NCBI GenBank assembly: GCA_009838075.1
Contig: VXSG01000025.1
Location: forward strand, 1-52,727
Source: Boseongicola sp. SB0665_bin_10
GTDB lineage: Bacteria > Pseudomonadota > Alphaproteobacteria > Rhodobacterales > Rhodobacteraceae
Length of the DNA stretch: 52,727 bases
Reading direction: 5' to 3'
In this document: one piece after another, positions 1 to 8,915 of the stretch
Layout: each line of letters opens with the position of its first letter
Position numbering within the stretch: position 1 is the first letter of the stretch
The notes under the pieces: model-generated
What the model was told of the DNA's origin: nothing
The model's database searches: none
Seen by the model: the letters and a program-made list of their open reading frames with translations, nothing else
Made by a program: the position numbers and the translations under genes

Positions 1-1165
1 GCATCAGACCCCCCGGCCGGGGGGCCTCTGTCCAGGGACGGTCGTATTCGGGCGCGCTGGACGAAAGCCTCGAAAGCGGCAGGTCCGCCTTGGTTTCCCC
101 TTGGTGCATGACGAGAAACCTGTCTTCCTCGATGGTCTCGCCCACGATCGCGAAGTCGAGATCCCACTTTTCGAAGATTGCCTTCGCCTCCGCCTCGAAC
201 TCGGGCCTCAGCACCATCAGCATGCGTTCCTGGCTCTCGCTGAGCATCATTTCGTATGCCGTCATGGCCTTTTCGCGCTGTGGCACGGCATCCAGGTCGA
301 GCCTGACGCCGAGACCGCCCTTGTCGCCCATCTCCACCGCCGAGCAGGTGAGGCCAGCCGCACCCATGTCCTGGATCGAGATCACCGCGTCGGTGGCCAT
401 CAATTCGAGACAGGCTTCAAGCAGCCGCTTCTCGGTGAAGGGATCGCCCACTTGAACGGTGGGCCGCTTGTCCTCGCCGCTTCCGTCGAATTCCGCGGAG
501 GCCATCGTGGCCCCTCCCACACCGTCGCGTCCAGTCTTCGCGCCAAGATAGACGACCGGCATGCCGACGCCGCTCGCGGCAGAGTAGAAGATCCTGTCGG
601 AGTCCACGATGCCGGCGGCAAAGGCGTTCACGAGGCAGTTGCCGTTGTAGCTGCCGTGAAGCCGTACCTCGCCGCCCGTCGTCGGCACGCCAAAGGCATT
701 GCCGTAGCCACCGATTCCCTCGACGACCCCTGACACGAGGCGCTTGGTCCTGGGATGGCCGGGCTCGCCGAATGAAAGCGCGTTCATCGCGGCAACCGGC
801 CTTGCGCCCATCGTGAAGATGTCTCGGAGTATGCCTCCCATCCCTGTCGCCGCTCCCTGATAGGGCTCGATATACGAGGGATGGTTGTGGCTCTCCATCT
901 TGAAGACCACGGCCTGGCCGTCCCCGATATCGACAACGCCCGCGTTTTCGCCCGGGCCGCAGATCACCTGCGGTCCTGACGTCGGAAGGGTCTTCAGCCA
1001 TTTCTTTGATGACTTGTAGGAGCAATGCTCGTTCCACATCGCGGAGAATATGCCGAGCTCGGTCAGGGTTGGCTCCCGGTTCAGTATGCGGAGAACTTCC
1101 TGGTATTCCTCAGGGGTGAACCCGTGCGCGGCGATCAGATCTTCGGTGATCTCGGGTTCCTGCAT
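1..1165 (-). CDS. purL: Phosphoribosylformylglycinamidine synthase subunit PurL, C-terminus cut by window edge
   Basis: Large subunit of FGAM synthase, the ATP- and glutamine-dependent fourth step of de novo purine synthesis in the cytoplasm. The minus strand reads the N-terminal ~388 residues of a protein usually ~720 long. Recognisable blocks are the [16 protein letters not shown] motif near residue 32, [25 protein letters not shown] and the [13 protein letters not shown] region. No stop occurs before the window start, so the 3' part lies outside. I start at 1165 (MQEPEI), as in close relatives, because a GGGAAGGG ribosome-binding site lies just upstream; an in-frame ATG at 1195 is less likely. 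This is the separate-subunit form that needs PurQ and PurS, neither of which is in the window. Confidence 0.95.
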   Translation of the reverse strand, partial: MQEPEITEDLIAAHGFTPEEYQEVLRILNREPTLTELGIFSAMWNEHCSYKSSKKWLKTLPTSGPQVICGPGENAGVVDIGDGQAVVFKMESHNHPSYIEPYQGAATGMGGILRDIFTMGARPVAAMNALSFGEPGHPRTKRLVSGVVEGIGGYGNAFGVPTTGGEVRLHGSYNGNCLVNAFAAGIVDSDRIFYSAASGVGMPVVYLGAKTGRDGVGGATMASAEFDGSGEDKRPTVQVGDPFTEKRLLEACLELMATDAVISIQDMGAAGLTCSAVEMGDKGGLGVRLDLDAVPQREKAMTAYEMMLSESQERMLMVLRPEFEAEAKAIFEKWDLDFAIVGETIEEDRFLVMHQGETKADLPLSRLSSSAPEYDRPWTEAPRPGGLM

Positions 1166-1295
1166 GTCCCTTCCCTTCAAGGCTGCTGCACTCATAGAAG
1201 AGGGGAAGGGCAGGGGAAAGGGGCAGACGGCGATTGACAGCCGCTGCAGCCCGGCTTCGCGGCGTCCCGCCAGCCAGGGTTCGGAGCACGCCCTC

Positions 1296-1868
1296 TCAGG
1301 CAAGCCCTCCGTTCCTGAGATTCTGCCTCGCGGCCTGGGCGCATTCCGCGATGCGCCTGGCGCGCGTCGGGTCGGTCCTTGCCCACTTTATCTTTTCGAG
1401 CCATGCACGCTTGATCGACCGGGACCAGCTGTCGAAAGTCGAGCGCGCCGGGCCAAGCGCATCGGCCAGGTCGTCCGGCACTTCGAGCCGCTCGACGTCA
1501 TCCAGGAAGGTCCACATGCCGCGTTTCTTCGCGACCGCGACCCGTGCTTCGCCCGACGGCTGCATGCGCCCCTCGGTCCGGAGCCTTGCGACGATGCCCT
1601 TGCTTGCCGCAGACCAGGCCGAACTGTCCTTCCGAGGGGAGATCAAGTGCTTGTAGCGTGTCTCGTCAACCGAACGAACCGCGCTGTCGATCCAGCCCCA
1701 GGCGATCAGCTCCTCGACCACGTCGCCCCAGGGTAGGTGGGCGACGTGGACCTTCTTGTAGGTTACCAGCCAGACCGACCCTGACGAATCGTGGTTGTCG
1801 GCCAGCCACGCCCTGAGTTCCTCCATGGAACGCATCTCTACATGGGGCCTGTTCGCTGCCGCGCTCAT
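1296..1868 (-). CDS. YdeI/OmdA family protein
   Basis: A 190-residue protein of the YdeI / OmpD-associated (OmdA) family. It carries the N-terminal block typical of the family ([19 protein letters not shown], then the TYKK and WGWIDS motifs) and a basic C-terminal segment ([17 protein letters not shown]) found in the OmdA domain. Members are small cytoplasmic proteins linked to bacteriocin or antimicrobial-peptide tolerance; the biochemical activity is not settled. The ATG at 1868 overlaps the TGA of the upstream ACT-domain gene (ATGA), so the two are probably translationally coupled. The frame stays open further upstream, but that sequence is a shadow of the ACT gene. Confidence 0.8.
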   Translation of the reverse strand: MSAAANRPHVEMRSMEELRAWLADNHDSSGSVWLVTYKKVHVAHLPWGDVVEELIAWGWIDSAVRSVDETRYKHLISPRKDSSAWSAASKGIVARLRTEGRMQPSGEARVAVAKKRGMWTFLDDVERLEVPDDLADALGPARSTFDSWSRSIKRAWLEKIKWARTDPTRARRIAECAQAARQNLRNGGLA

Positions 1869-2302
1869 GGTCCATCCTGCGCTTCTGCCTGCCGCGCACG
1901 CAGGATGGCCAGGGCTTCTTCCGCCCGATCTGCCGGCACGAAAACGTGATCGTGCCGGGTTGCGGCAACGACGTTCGCCGGAATCCCCTGCGCGGCGAGG
2001 GCGGACGAGACTGCGGCCGTCAAGCCGACGCCGTCGAGCGCGGACCGGACCGTCAGCGTGATCTGCCGCATCGGAATCCCGCCGGCGATTCCGAATCGTT
2101 CCGCTTCCTCCTGGGGGAGGATGAAAGACATTCCCTCGTCCTCGACGAAGCTGCCCCTGGCCGCTTTCGCGACGTCTGTCGCAAGGGCGTCCCTCGTGCA
2201 CGAACAGAACACGTATGCGCCCGGATGCAGGAGCGGTTGCATCTGGGCAATCATCGCCCTCGTGTCCTTGATCGGTTCCGCCACGTCTCTCCTTGGCTCC
2301 AT
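1865..2302 (-). CDS. ACT domain-containing protein
   Basis: Small regulatory-type protein of about 145 residues. It has an N-terminal segment (MQPLLHPGAYVFCSC) and a C-terminal ACT-like domain with SALDGVGLTAAVSSALA and the closing HDHVFVPADRAEEAL, which together match the stand-alone ACT_3/ACT_7 (DUF2241-type) family. ACT domains usually bind amino acids; no ligand can be inferred here. The start is uncertain: 2302 (MEPRRD) or 2254 (MIAQMQ) both fit, and neither has a strong ribosome-binding site. Its stop overlaps the start of the YdeI-type gene by 4 nt. Confidence 0.75.
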   Translation of the reverse strand: MEPRRDVAEPIKDTRAMIAQMQPLLHPGAYVFCSCTRDALATDVAKAARGSFVEDEGMSFILPQEEAERFGIAGGIPMRQITLTVRSALDGVGLTAAVSSALAAQGIPANVVAATRHDHVFVPADRAEEALAILRARQAEAQDGP

Positions 2303-2431
2303 GTTCAGTCCCGGCCCGCGTTGATCAGGCCCTGCCGCATCCGCCATCGCTGGGCGGGAAATGGGCTTCGCGCGGAGGAGGCCCGCCGGTGCCGCAGGTC
2401 GGGTCCGACGGAGGGCCCGTTCGGAGCCGGT

Positions 2432-5227
2432 TCAATGCGCCTCGGCCCAGTTCCTGCCCTGGCCGGCGTCCACGATCAGCGGGACATCGAGATGGACCGC
2501 CGGGTCGGCAGCGCCCTCCATGACGGCACGCGCAATTCCGATCAGGTCGTCGACGGCTGGGTCTTCGACCTCGAACAGGAGTTCGTCGTGCACCTGCAGA
2601 AGCATCCTTGCGGGAAGCTTGGCGATGGCATCCGGCATCCTGATCATTGCGCGACGAATGATGTCCGCGGCCGTGCCCTGGATGGGCGCGTTGATGGCGG
2701 CGCGTCTCGCGAACCCCGCGTGCGGACCGCGCTTGTTTATTTCCGGCGTGTTGATGCGGCGACCGAAGAGCGTCTCGACATATTCGTGCTTCTTGGCGAA
2801 GACGACCGTTTCGTCCATGTAGTCGCGTATTCCCGGAAATCGCTCGAAGTAACGATCGATGAATCCCTGCGCCTCAGCCCGCGGAATGCGGAGATTCCGC
2901 GCCAGGCCAAAGCCGGAAATCCCGTAGATCACGCCAAAGTTGATCGCCTTGGCCTGCCGCCTCACGTCAGGGGTCATCGCGTCCAGAGGTACGCCGAACA
3001 TCTCCGAGGCCGTGGTCGCATGGATGTCCTGCCCGTCCCGAAAGGCCTCCTTCAGCGCCTCGATCCCGGCGACATGGGCAAGAATGCGCAGTTCGATCTG
3101 CGAGTAGTCGAGACTGACAAGGCTCTGTCCCTCCTCGGCCACGAACGCTTCGCGGATCCGGCGACCCTCCTCGGTGCGCACCGGGATGTTCTGGAGATTG
3201 GGATCGGTCGAAGCAAGGCGTCCCGTGTTGGCCCCCGCGATCGAGTAGGACGTGTGAACGCGGCCGGTGTCCGGATTCACGTGATCCTGCAGCGAGTCGG
3301 TATATGTCGATTTCAGCTTCTGGAGCTGCCGCCAGTCCAGGACCCGGCCGGGCAGTTCGTGCTCGGTCGCAAGATCTTCGAGCACGTCCGCGGGCGTGGC
3401 GTATTTTCCGGTCTTGCCCTTCTTGCCCCCGGCCACGCCCATCCGGTCAAAGAGGATGTCGCCCACTTGGCTGGGGCTGCCAACATTGAACTTCGTGCCG
3501 GCAAGCGCGTGAATTGCGTCCTCGAGTTCCGCCATTTTCTGCGCGAACGTGTTCGACATGCGTGCAAGCGTGCCGGAATCCACCTTGATGCCGCGCATTT
3601 CCATCTGGGCAAGGACCGGAACCAGCGGCCGCTCCAGCGTCTCGTAGACGGTCGCAACCTTCTTCCTGTGCAGTTCGGGCCTGAACAACTGCCAGAGCCT
3701 AAGCGTTATGTCGGCGTCCTCGGACGCATACTTGACCGCCTCTTCGATCGGGACCTTGTCAAAGGTGATCTGGCTCTTGCCGGTGCCCAGAAGCGACTTG
3801 ATCTCGATCGGTCGGTGGTTGAGGTAGCGCTCGGAGAGCGTGTCCATGCCGTGACCGTGAAGGCCGGCATTCATGGCATAGGACATCAGGAGCGTGTCGT
3901 CGAAGGGGGCAATCCGCACTCCATGGCGCGCGAGGATCTTCGCGTCGTATTTCAGGTTTTGCCCGATCTTGAGAATGGCGGGATCTTCAAGGATCGGCTT
4001 CAGGATTCCGAGCGCGTCCTCCGCTCTCATCTGGCCTTCGGCAAGCTCTCCGGTTTCAAAGAGGTCTTCCCCGGCCGATGCCTTGTGGATCAGTGGAAGG
4101 TAGCATGCCTTGCCCGGCCTGACCGCAAGCGAGATGCCCACGAGTTCAGCCCGCATCTCGTCAAGGCTGGTCGTCTCGGTGTCGATCGCGAGGCGGCCCA
4201 AGGCTCGTGCATCGGCGACCCAGGCATCGAGCGCCGCGGCGTCGCTGATCCGCACATATCCGTCGTGGTCAAAGGCCTGCGCATCCGGTGCCCGGTCTTC
4301 CTCTTTCGTGGTGGCGGTTTCCTGCGCGGCCGGTACCTCCCGTCCCAACGCCTTGGCCACCCGTCCGGTAATGGTTCGGAATTCCATGGATGCCAGGAAG
4401 GCCAGAAGGTCGTCGGCCACGGGTTCCCTGACCTCCAGGGATTCCAGGGAACAGGGCAGGTCCATGTCCTGAACGAGCGTTACCAGCTTGCGCGACAGGA
4501 GGATCTGCTCCTTGTGGTCGACAAGTGTCTGGCGGCGCTTCTCCTGCTTGATCTCGCCTGCCCTTGAGAGAAGGGTGTCAAGATCGCCGAATTCATTGAT
4601 CAGGAGTGCGGCCGTCTTGACGCCGATTCCGGGTGCGCCGGGGATGTTGTCAACGCTGTCGCCAGCCAGTGACTGAACATCGATCACCTTGTCCGGACCG
4701 ACGCCGAACCTTTCCTCGACTCCCGCCGCGTCGATCCTGACGTTCTTCATGGCGTCATGCATTTCCACGCCATCTCCGACGAGTTGCATGAGATCCTTGT
4801 CGGAAGACACGATCGTGACGCGTCCGCCGGCTTCGCGGGCGGTGTTTGCGAGCGTGGCAATGATGTCGTCCGCCTCGAAGCCCTCTTCCTCGAGGCAGGC
4901 GATGTTGAAGGCACGGGTGGCTTCGCGCGTCAGCGGCATCTGGGGTCGCAGGTCCTCGGGCATTTCCTCGCGATTCGCCTTGTACAGTTCGTAGAGGTCG
5001 TTTCTGAACGTGTGCGAGCCCTTGTCGAAGACGACGGCCATGTGGGTCGGGGCGTCGGGACCCTTGTTGTCCTCCATCATCTTCCAGAGCATGTTGACAA
5101 AGCCCGAAACCGCTCCGACGGGCAGGCCGTCGGACCTTCTCGTGAGCGGCGGAAGCGCATGAAATGCACGGAAGACGAATGCGGATCCGTCAATCAGGCT
5201 GAGATGATGTCCCCTGCCGAATGCCAT
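2432..5227 (-). CDS. polA: DNA polymerase I
   Basis: 931 residues, normal length, with all three domains. The 5'-3' exonuclease covers about residues 1-295 (FEADDIIA at 117, SLAGDSVDNIPG at 187). The 3'-5' exonuclease has its catalytic acids in place (DTET at 349-352, NLKYD at 424, YASEDAD at 500), so proofreading should be active. The polymerase core has motif A DYSQIE at 707-712, motif B with AINFGVIYG at 761-769 (Phe, not the Tyr that relaxes dideoxynucleotide discrimination) and motif C HDE at 880-882. The enzyme processes Okazaki fragments and fills repair gaps. I chose the ATG at 5227 because GGAGAAAG precedes it and MAFGRGHHLSLIDGS matches the family start; the longer open frame to 5410 has no homology signal. 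Confidence 0.97.
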   Translation of the reverse strand: MAFGRGHHLSLIDGSAFVFRAFHALPPLTRRSDGLPVGAVSGFVNMLWKMMEDNKGPDAPTHMAVVFDKGSHTFRNDLYELYKANREEMPEDLRPQMPLTREATRAFNIACLEEEGFEADDIIATLANTAREAGGRVTIVSSDKDLMQLVGDGVEMHDAMKNVRIDAAGVEERFGVGPDKVIDVQSLAGDSVDNIPGAPGIGVKTAALLINEFGDLDTLLSRAGEIKQEKRRQTLVDHKEQILLSRKLVTLVQDMDLPCSLESLEVREPVADDLLAFLASMEFRTITGRVAKALGREVPAAQETATTKEEDRAPDAQAFDHDGYVRISDAAALDAWVADARALGRLAIDTETTSLDEMRAELVGISLAVRPGKACYLPLIHKASAGEDLFETGELAEGQMRAEDALGILKPILEDPAILKIGQNLKYDAKILARHGVRIAPFDDTLLMSYAMNAGLHGHGMDTLSERYLNHRPIEIKSLLGTGKSQITFDKVPIEEAVKYASEDADITLRLWQLFRPELHRKKVATVYETLERPLVPVLAQMEMRGIKVDSGTLARMSNTFAQKMAELEDAIHALAGTKFNVGSPSQVGDILFDRMGVAGGKKGKTGKYATPADVLEDLATEHELPGRVLDWRQLQKLKSTYTDSLQDHVNPDTGRVHTSYSIAGANTGRLASTDPNLQNIPVRTEEGRRIREAFVAEEGQSLVSLDYSQIELRILAHVAGIEALKEAFRDGQDIHATTASEMFGVPLDAMTPDVRRQAKAINFGVIYGISGFGLARNLRIPRAEAQGFIDRYFERFPGIRDYMDETVVFAKKHEYVETLFGRRINTPEINKRGPHAGFARRAAINAPIQGTAADIIRRAMIRMPDAIAKLPARMLLQVHDELLFEVEDPAVDDLIGIARAVMEGAADPAVHLDVPLIVDAGQGRNWAEAH

Positions 5228-5538
5228 GCCTTTCTCCGGAGCGGTTTTCCGGAGTGATCGCACATTTGGCCGGGGCTCGCCAGAGGATGCGTCGCCGGAT
5301 TCCTTTCCGGTTGCGCCTTGGCGGACCAATGCCTTGATGCCCGGGCGAAACGGACGTGCCCGCGATCGTGGCATGTGCCGGCGCGCCGACGAAACTTGGT
5401 TGACGGCCATCGGATCTCTGCATAAGTCCCCGAAGAATCAAGACCGGTCAGTCCGGCAGGGAGTGAAGTTGAAAGGGGCCCGATGGGTCCCTTTCTCCTT
5501 TCCGCAAGCCGGTTCCCTTGCGGGCCTCGATACGGCAT
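5228..5538. other. Intergenic region upstream of polA
   Basis: No gene recognised. It should contain the polA promoter and leader and the end of the VOC transcript. The only clear structure is the inverted repeat at 5472-5494, listed separately. The open frames here are GC-rich shadows without family resemblance. Confidence 0.5.
5472..5494 (-). terminator. Candidate hairpin terminator of the VOC gene
   Basis: A 10-bp inverted repeat (AAAGGGGCCC, 3-nt spacer, GGGTCCCTTT) with one mismatch lies 45 nt downstream of the VOC stop. The stem is strong, but no clean U-run follows on the minus strand, so a factor-assisted terminator or transcript-end stabiliser is also possible. Confidence 0.4.
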
Positions 5539-6012
5539 TCAGCGTGAACCGAGTTCGGATGCGGTCTTGATAGAACCATCATGGGCCACGAGTTCGACCG
5601 TGTTGCCTTCGGGGTCCTCGGTGAACACTCCGCGCCAGCCGACCCAGCCAAAGGTCTCCACCCGGCACGGCAACCCCTGCGCCTCGTACCAGCTCATCAC
5701 GGCTTCCTGTTCCCCGAAGGGCAGGCTGAACGCCAGATGATGAAGCGAGGAGGACGCGCCCGTCGCTGGCGCCTCGCCTCTGGTCGGGTGCAGCTCGGGA
5801 CGCGAAGCATATTGCTTGTCGAAGAGCGCCAGAACCTGCGTGTGCCCGCCAAAGCCGTCCGCGATGCGAAAGAACACGATTCCCTCGGCAACGTTGCCCT
5901 CCATCTGCTCCAGTCCGAGCACATCGCCGTAGAAGGCTGTCATTCGCCCGAGATCGTCACAGCGGATGGCGATCTCGCCAAGGCCACGGACGTGAAAGCC
6001 GCGCTCGTTCAT
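5539..6012 (-). CDS. VOC (glyoxalase/dioxygenase fold) family protein
   Basis: 157 residues forming one vicinal-oxygen-chelate module pair. The first half begins RGLGEIAIRCDDLGRM...FYGDVLGL; the second contains SSSLHHLAFSLPF and ends with the typical FTEDPEGNTVELVAHD. The His in HHLAF and the Glu in NTVEL are the usual metal-ligand positions. The family covers glyoxalase I, fosfomycin-resistance enzymes and ring-cleavage dioxygenases; nothing here decides the substrate. ATG at 6012 with GGAGA 5 nt upstream. It lies upstream of polA in the same direction but 311 nt away, so it is probably a separate transcript. Confidence 0.85.
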   Translation of the reverse strand: MNERGFHVRGLGEIAIRCDDLGRMTAFYGDVLGLEQMEGNVAEGIVFFRIADGFGGHTQVLALFDKQYASRPELHPTRGEAPATGASSSLHHLAFSLPFGEQEAVMSWYEAQGLPCRVETFGWVGWRGVFTEDPEGNTVELVAHDGSIKTASELGSR

Positions 6013-6344
6013 GGTTGTCTCCGTCAGCAAATCGGGACCGTTCGGCAACGCTGTACCCGCCCGGCCCAAGGCAGACAAGACAGCCTGGTCGCTGGAGCAG
6101 GCCGCGTCGATCTCAGATTTCACGGCTGCGTGCCTCCAATTCGTGACGATGGAGACGAGCATCGAGGCATGATGCGAACGAGGTGCTCCACGCGTCGGAT
6201 TGGCGTGGCGAGCCAGCGCCTGCACCACGGCGGGATCAGTGCCAATTTCGTCCTTGATGTTGTCGCTTGTTTTTCTGCATCAACTACAGTTACAGAGCAC
6301 TGATGCGCGGCAATCCGGCCGCGTGTGTGCGTGGAAGGAACCTC
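6013..6344. other. Divergent promoter region, VOC gene / ialB
   Basis: About 330 nt between divergent genes. No coding sequence is recognised. An AT-richer stretch near 6250-6300 is the likely place for the rightward promoter of the IalB-type gene, but I cannot name firm -35/-10 boxes. Confidence 0.4.
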
Positions 6345-6929
6345 ATGATCAGAGATCTTGCGTGGGCGCTGGTTTTCATGGCGCTTCCCTTCGGGGCCAT
6401 CGCCCAGACCTCGTCAGCCGGGCAGGCCGATCCGAATGCCGGCTTGTCTCTCGGGGTGCCGGAAGGCGGGGCCGATGTCTATGTCAAGGACACGTTCAGT
6501 GATTGGAAGCTTCTCTGCATCAGGGTCGCGGACAGGACGGATCCCTGCGAACTCTACCAGCTTCTGCGTGATCAAGACGGGAATCCGGTGGCGGAAGTCA
6601 CCATGTTTGCCGATTCTGTCGACCCGCAAGTCGTGGCGCGGGCGACGATCGTGACACCGCTCGAGACCTTGCTCACGGAGAATCTCCGCCTTGCGGTGGA
6701 TGGCGGTGAGGCTCGCATCTACCGGTTTCTCTTTTGTCGCACGATTGGGTGTTTTTCGCAGCTTGGACTGACCGATGACGAGATCGGCCAGTTCCGGCAA
6801 GGGGCGGTTGCGACAGTGACAATCGTTCCTGCGGCGGCGCCTGGCAGGACCGTTGACCTTGATATGTCGTTGAGCGGGTTTACGGCCGGCTGGAACGCGC
6901 TGCTCGAATACGACAAGGCGGCCGAGTGA
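6345..6929 (+). CDS. Invasion-associated locus B (IalB) family exported protein
   Basis: 194 residues. The N-terminus is a Sec signal peptide (hydrophobic DLAWALVFMALPFGAIAQ, likely cut after Ala-Gln), and the mature part should be periplasmic or outer-membrane associated. Family markers are TFSDWKLLCIR near residue 50, paired cysteines (C...DPC, FLFCRTIGCF) and the C-terminal LSGFTAGWNAL. IalB was first described in Bartonella, but homologues are widespread in free-living alphaproteobacteria with no proven role, so the name does not imply virulence. ATG at 6345 with GGAAGGAA upstream. It is convergent with imuA, with only 6 nt between the two stop codons. Confidence 0.85.
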   Translation: MIRDLAWALVFMALPFGAIAQTSSAGQADPNAGLSLGVPEGGADVYVKDTFSDWKLLCIRVADRTDPCELYQLLRDQDGNPVAEVTMFADSVDPQVVARATIVTPLETLLTENLRLAVDGGEARIYRFLFCRTIGCFSQLGLTDDEIGQFRQGAVATVTIVPAAAPGRTVDLDMSLSGFTAGWNALLEYDKAAE

Positions 6930-6935
6930 TCTGCC

Positions 6936-7553
6936 TCAGGCCCTGGCCGGGTCGATTCTCGGCCTGGCCTTTCCGCCACTGAGGTGCCAGCGCTTCACCG
7001 GCTCCGTTCTCGCGCGGAGTCGATCAAGCTGCCAGGCTTCCTGCTTTCCTGTTCCATGAGCAGGCGTCATGCTCCACCGGGTTTCGACGCCTGGCGCCCC
7101 CCCGGTTCCCGGAGTCAGGATCAGGCCAAGGGGCACACAGGTTCCTTCCGTCGCCCCCGCTTCGGCCGCCAGTTGCAACCGCCTGACGGGAATGAGGCCG
7201 GGCGGTTCCGGCAGGTCGGCCACGACCAGGGGCACAAGTCCCGCGCGCAGCGTTTCCTCCATCGTCCAGAGCAGGTCCTCGGGCCGCTTCGGCCGGATGA
7301 AGATGAATCGCGAGGGGTCGGCGAGATGCAGCATTCCGTCGGGGTTCAGATGCACGGGCATCCACGCAGGGTGGATCCAGAAGACCGGTCCCTGCATTGC
7401 GCCTGCAGCCATCATTGCCAGTCGGCGCCTGGCAATGCCGCAGAACTCGTGCACGCGGCCCCGGTTCAGGGACAGGCCGCGAAGGAATGTCACTTCGGAC
7501 GCGGTGTGGCGCCGGTGGCTTTTCCGGACCAGGAGGTGGGCAGCATCAGGCAT
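6936..7553 (-). CDS. imuA: ImuA-type translesion synthesis accessory protein (orphan, SOS-controlled)
   Basis: 205 residues resembling the short alphaproteobacterial ImuA/SulA-like RecA-fold family: VHEFCG at 34, a GPVFWIHPAW block, RPEDLLWTMEETLRAGLVPLVVADL and PVRRLQLAAEAG. In bacteria with the ImuA-ImuB-DnaE2 mutasome, ImuA supports error-prone bypass after DNA damage. The identification is reinforced by a GTTC-N7-GTTC LexA operator 18 nt upstream of the start. No imuB or dnaE2 lies next to it: the following gene is on the other strand. No good Shine-Dalgarno precedes the ATG at 7553. A C-terminal basic tail (GGKARPRIDPARA) ends the protein. Some members are annotated only as hypothetical, so the exact role is inferred. 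Confidence 0.7.
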   Translation of the reverse strand: MPDAAHLLVRKSHRRHTASEVTFLRGLSLNRGRVHEFCGIARRRLAMMAAGAMQGPVFWIHPAWMPVHLNPDGMLHLADPSRFIFIRPKRPEDLLWTMEETLRAGLVPLVVADLPEPPGLIPVRRLQLAAEAGATEGTCVPLGLILTPGTGGAPGVETRWSMTPAHGTGKQEAWQLDRLRARTEPVKRWHLSGGKARPRIDPARA

Positions 7554-7570
7554 GAGGGGAACAATAGATT

Positions 7571-7585
7571 GTTCCCTTTATGTTC
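7571..7585 (-). promoter_or_regulatory. Alphaproteobacterial LexA (SOS) box upstream of imuA
   Basis: The + strand reads GTTC CCTTTAT GTTC, an exact match to the alphaproteobacterial SOS operator GTTC-N7-GTTC. It lies 18 nt upstream of the imuA ATG, where bound LexA would block transcription. It shares its GTTC at 7571-7574 with a second symmetric element, the palindrome GAACAATAGATTGTTC at 7559-7574. Confidence 0.75.
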
Positions 7586-8027
7586 TCAACCCCGGAATCA
7601 ACAAGGAATCGGTTCGGAAACACTACGGAAGACATATCACTTGCCGGACAAGCGTTGCAGACGTTCCCGCCGAGGCAGATGCCTCCCATGAGGGGACTGG
7701 AGACGGCCAGTGCAGCAGGCCAAAGCCGCCTCGCGTCAAAGGCCCTTCCCTGCGTCTGCGACCGCTTGCACGTGGTTCACCGCGCGCATCCGACGCTCCC
7801 TTTGTGCGCGCTGCCGAAGCGCTTTCACGCGAACCGGGAGCGGCTCCCGGCCACGAATGACGGATGCATGTTCCGCCACTGAGGAGAGGTCTTTCGCCGC
7901 ACCTCCCTTGCCCGCATGGATCCGGTGGCCCATCCCCTGTGGCAACGGCGCTCGCATGAAGACGCGGAACCGGCAGGCGGCCGGGCGGTCTTGTCATTCG
8001 GCGCCATGACGGGCAGAGCGCGGGAGC
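7586..8027. other. Intergenic region, no gene recognised
   Basis: 442 nt between the divergent imuA and EamA-transporter genes. Several open frames exist on both strands, but none shows family resemblance, a ribosome-binding site or natural composition. The left end holds the SOS promoter of imuA; the right end should hold the transporter promoter. Confidence 0.4.
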
Positions 8028-8915
8028 ATGGAGCCTTGGGTTCTCTTTTCGGTGCTCGCGGCGGCGGCACAGACCATGCGCTTTGCGGTCCAGAAGGTCC
8101 TTGTCAGCGCGGCGCTCAGCCCCGCAGCGGCGACATGGGCGAGGTTTCTCTGGTCATGGCCGTTGGCAGTTGCGCTGGCATTCGCGTATGGCCGTGCAAC
8201 CGGAGCCGATTTTCCGGAGTTGACACCCGCGTTCCTGATCTACGCGATTCTGGGAGGGGCATTCCAGATCCTGGCCACGATCTGCACCGTCAGCCTGTTT
8301 TCGATGCGGGCCTTCGCGGTCGGCATCACGTTCAAGAAAACCGAGGTCATGCTGACCGCTCTCGCCGGCTTTGTCATCTTGGGCGACATGATTTCCGGTC
8401 CGGGGGCTGCCGCCATTGCCTTCGGATTTGTCGGCGTGCTGCTCCTGTCCGATCCGCCTGAAGGCGGCAGCATTTTCAACAAGGCTGCGGGAATCGGGAT
8501 CCTGTCCGGCATCCTGTTCGCGCTTTCCGCCGTCACCTACCGGGGCGCGACGCTGTCTCTGTCGTCCGGCGACCCGGTTCTGACCGGTGGCGTGACACTG
8601 GCGGTCGTCGTGCTCTGGCAGACGCTGGCGCTGGGGACCTGGCTTTGGCTGAAGGAACCGGGCCAGATCGTCGCCACCCTTGCCGCCTGGCGCCAGACGT
8701 CGATCGTCAGCGTCTTCTCGCTGGTCGGCAGCTGGAGCTGGTTTGCCGCCTTTTCCCTCATGAACGCCGCCTATGTCTTTGCCGTGGGGCAGATCGAACT
8801 GATCTTCTCGATCCTGATCGGCGCACTCTGGTTCCGCGAGGAGCTCAAGCCGCGGGAATTGCTCGGGATCAGCGTCCTGGCGATTTCGATCCTTGCAATC
8901 GCGTTCCTGGCCTAG
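8028..8915 (+). CDS. DMT-superfamily transporter (EamA domains)
   Basis: 295 residues with about ten hydrophobic segments arranged as two EamA repeats (roughly residues 1-140 and 150-295). The loop ending TFKKTEVMLTALAGFVILGD and the closing EELKPRELLGISVLAISILAIAFLA are typical of inner-membrane drug/metabolite exporters. The substrate cannot be told. GGGAGC lies directly before the ATG. The last 4 nt overlap tail to tail with the convergent Nudix gene. Confidence 0.88.
   Translation: MEPWVLFSVLAAAAQTMRFAVQKVLVSAALSPAAATWARFLWSWPLAVALAFAYGRATGADFPELTPAFLIYAILGGAFQILATICTVSLFSMRAFAVGITFKKTEVMLTALAGFVILGDMISGPGAAAIAFGFVGVLLLSDPPEGGSIFNKAAGIGILSGILFALSAVTYRGATLSLSSGDPVLTGGVTLAVVVLWQTLALGTWLWLKEPGQIVATLAAWRQTSIVSVFSLVGSWSWFAAFSLMNAAYVFAVGQIELIFSILIGALWFREELKPRELLGISVLAISILAIAFLA

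Noticed and set aside
1-30. GC-rich inverted repeat (CCCCCCGGCCGGGGGG) at the left edge as a terminator
   Set aside because: It lies inside the purL coding frame, which continues beyond the window.
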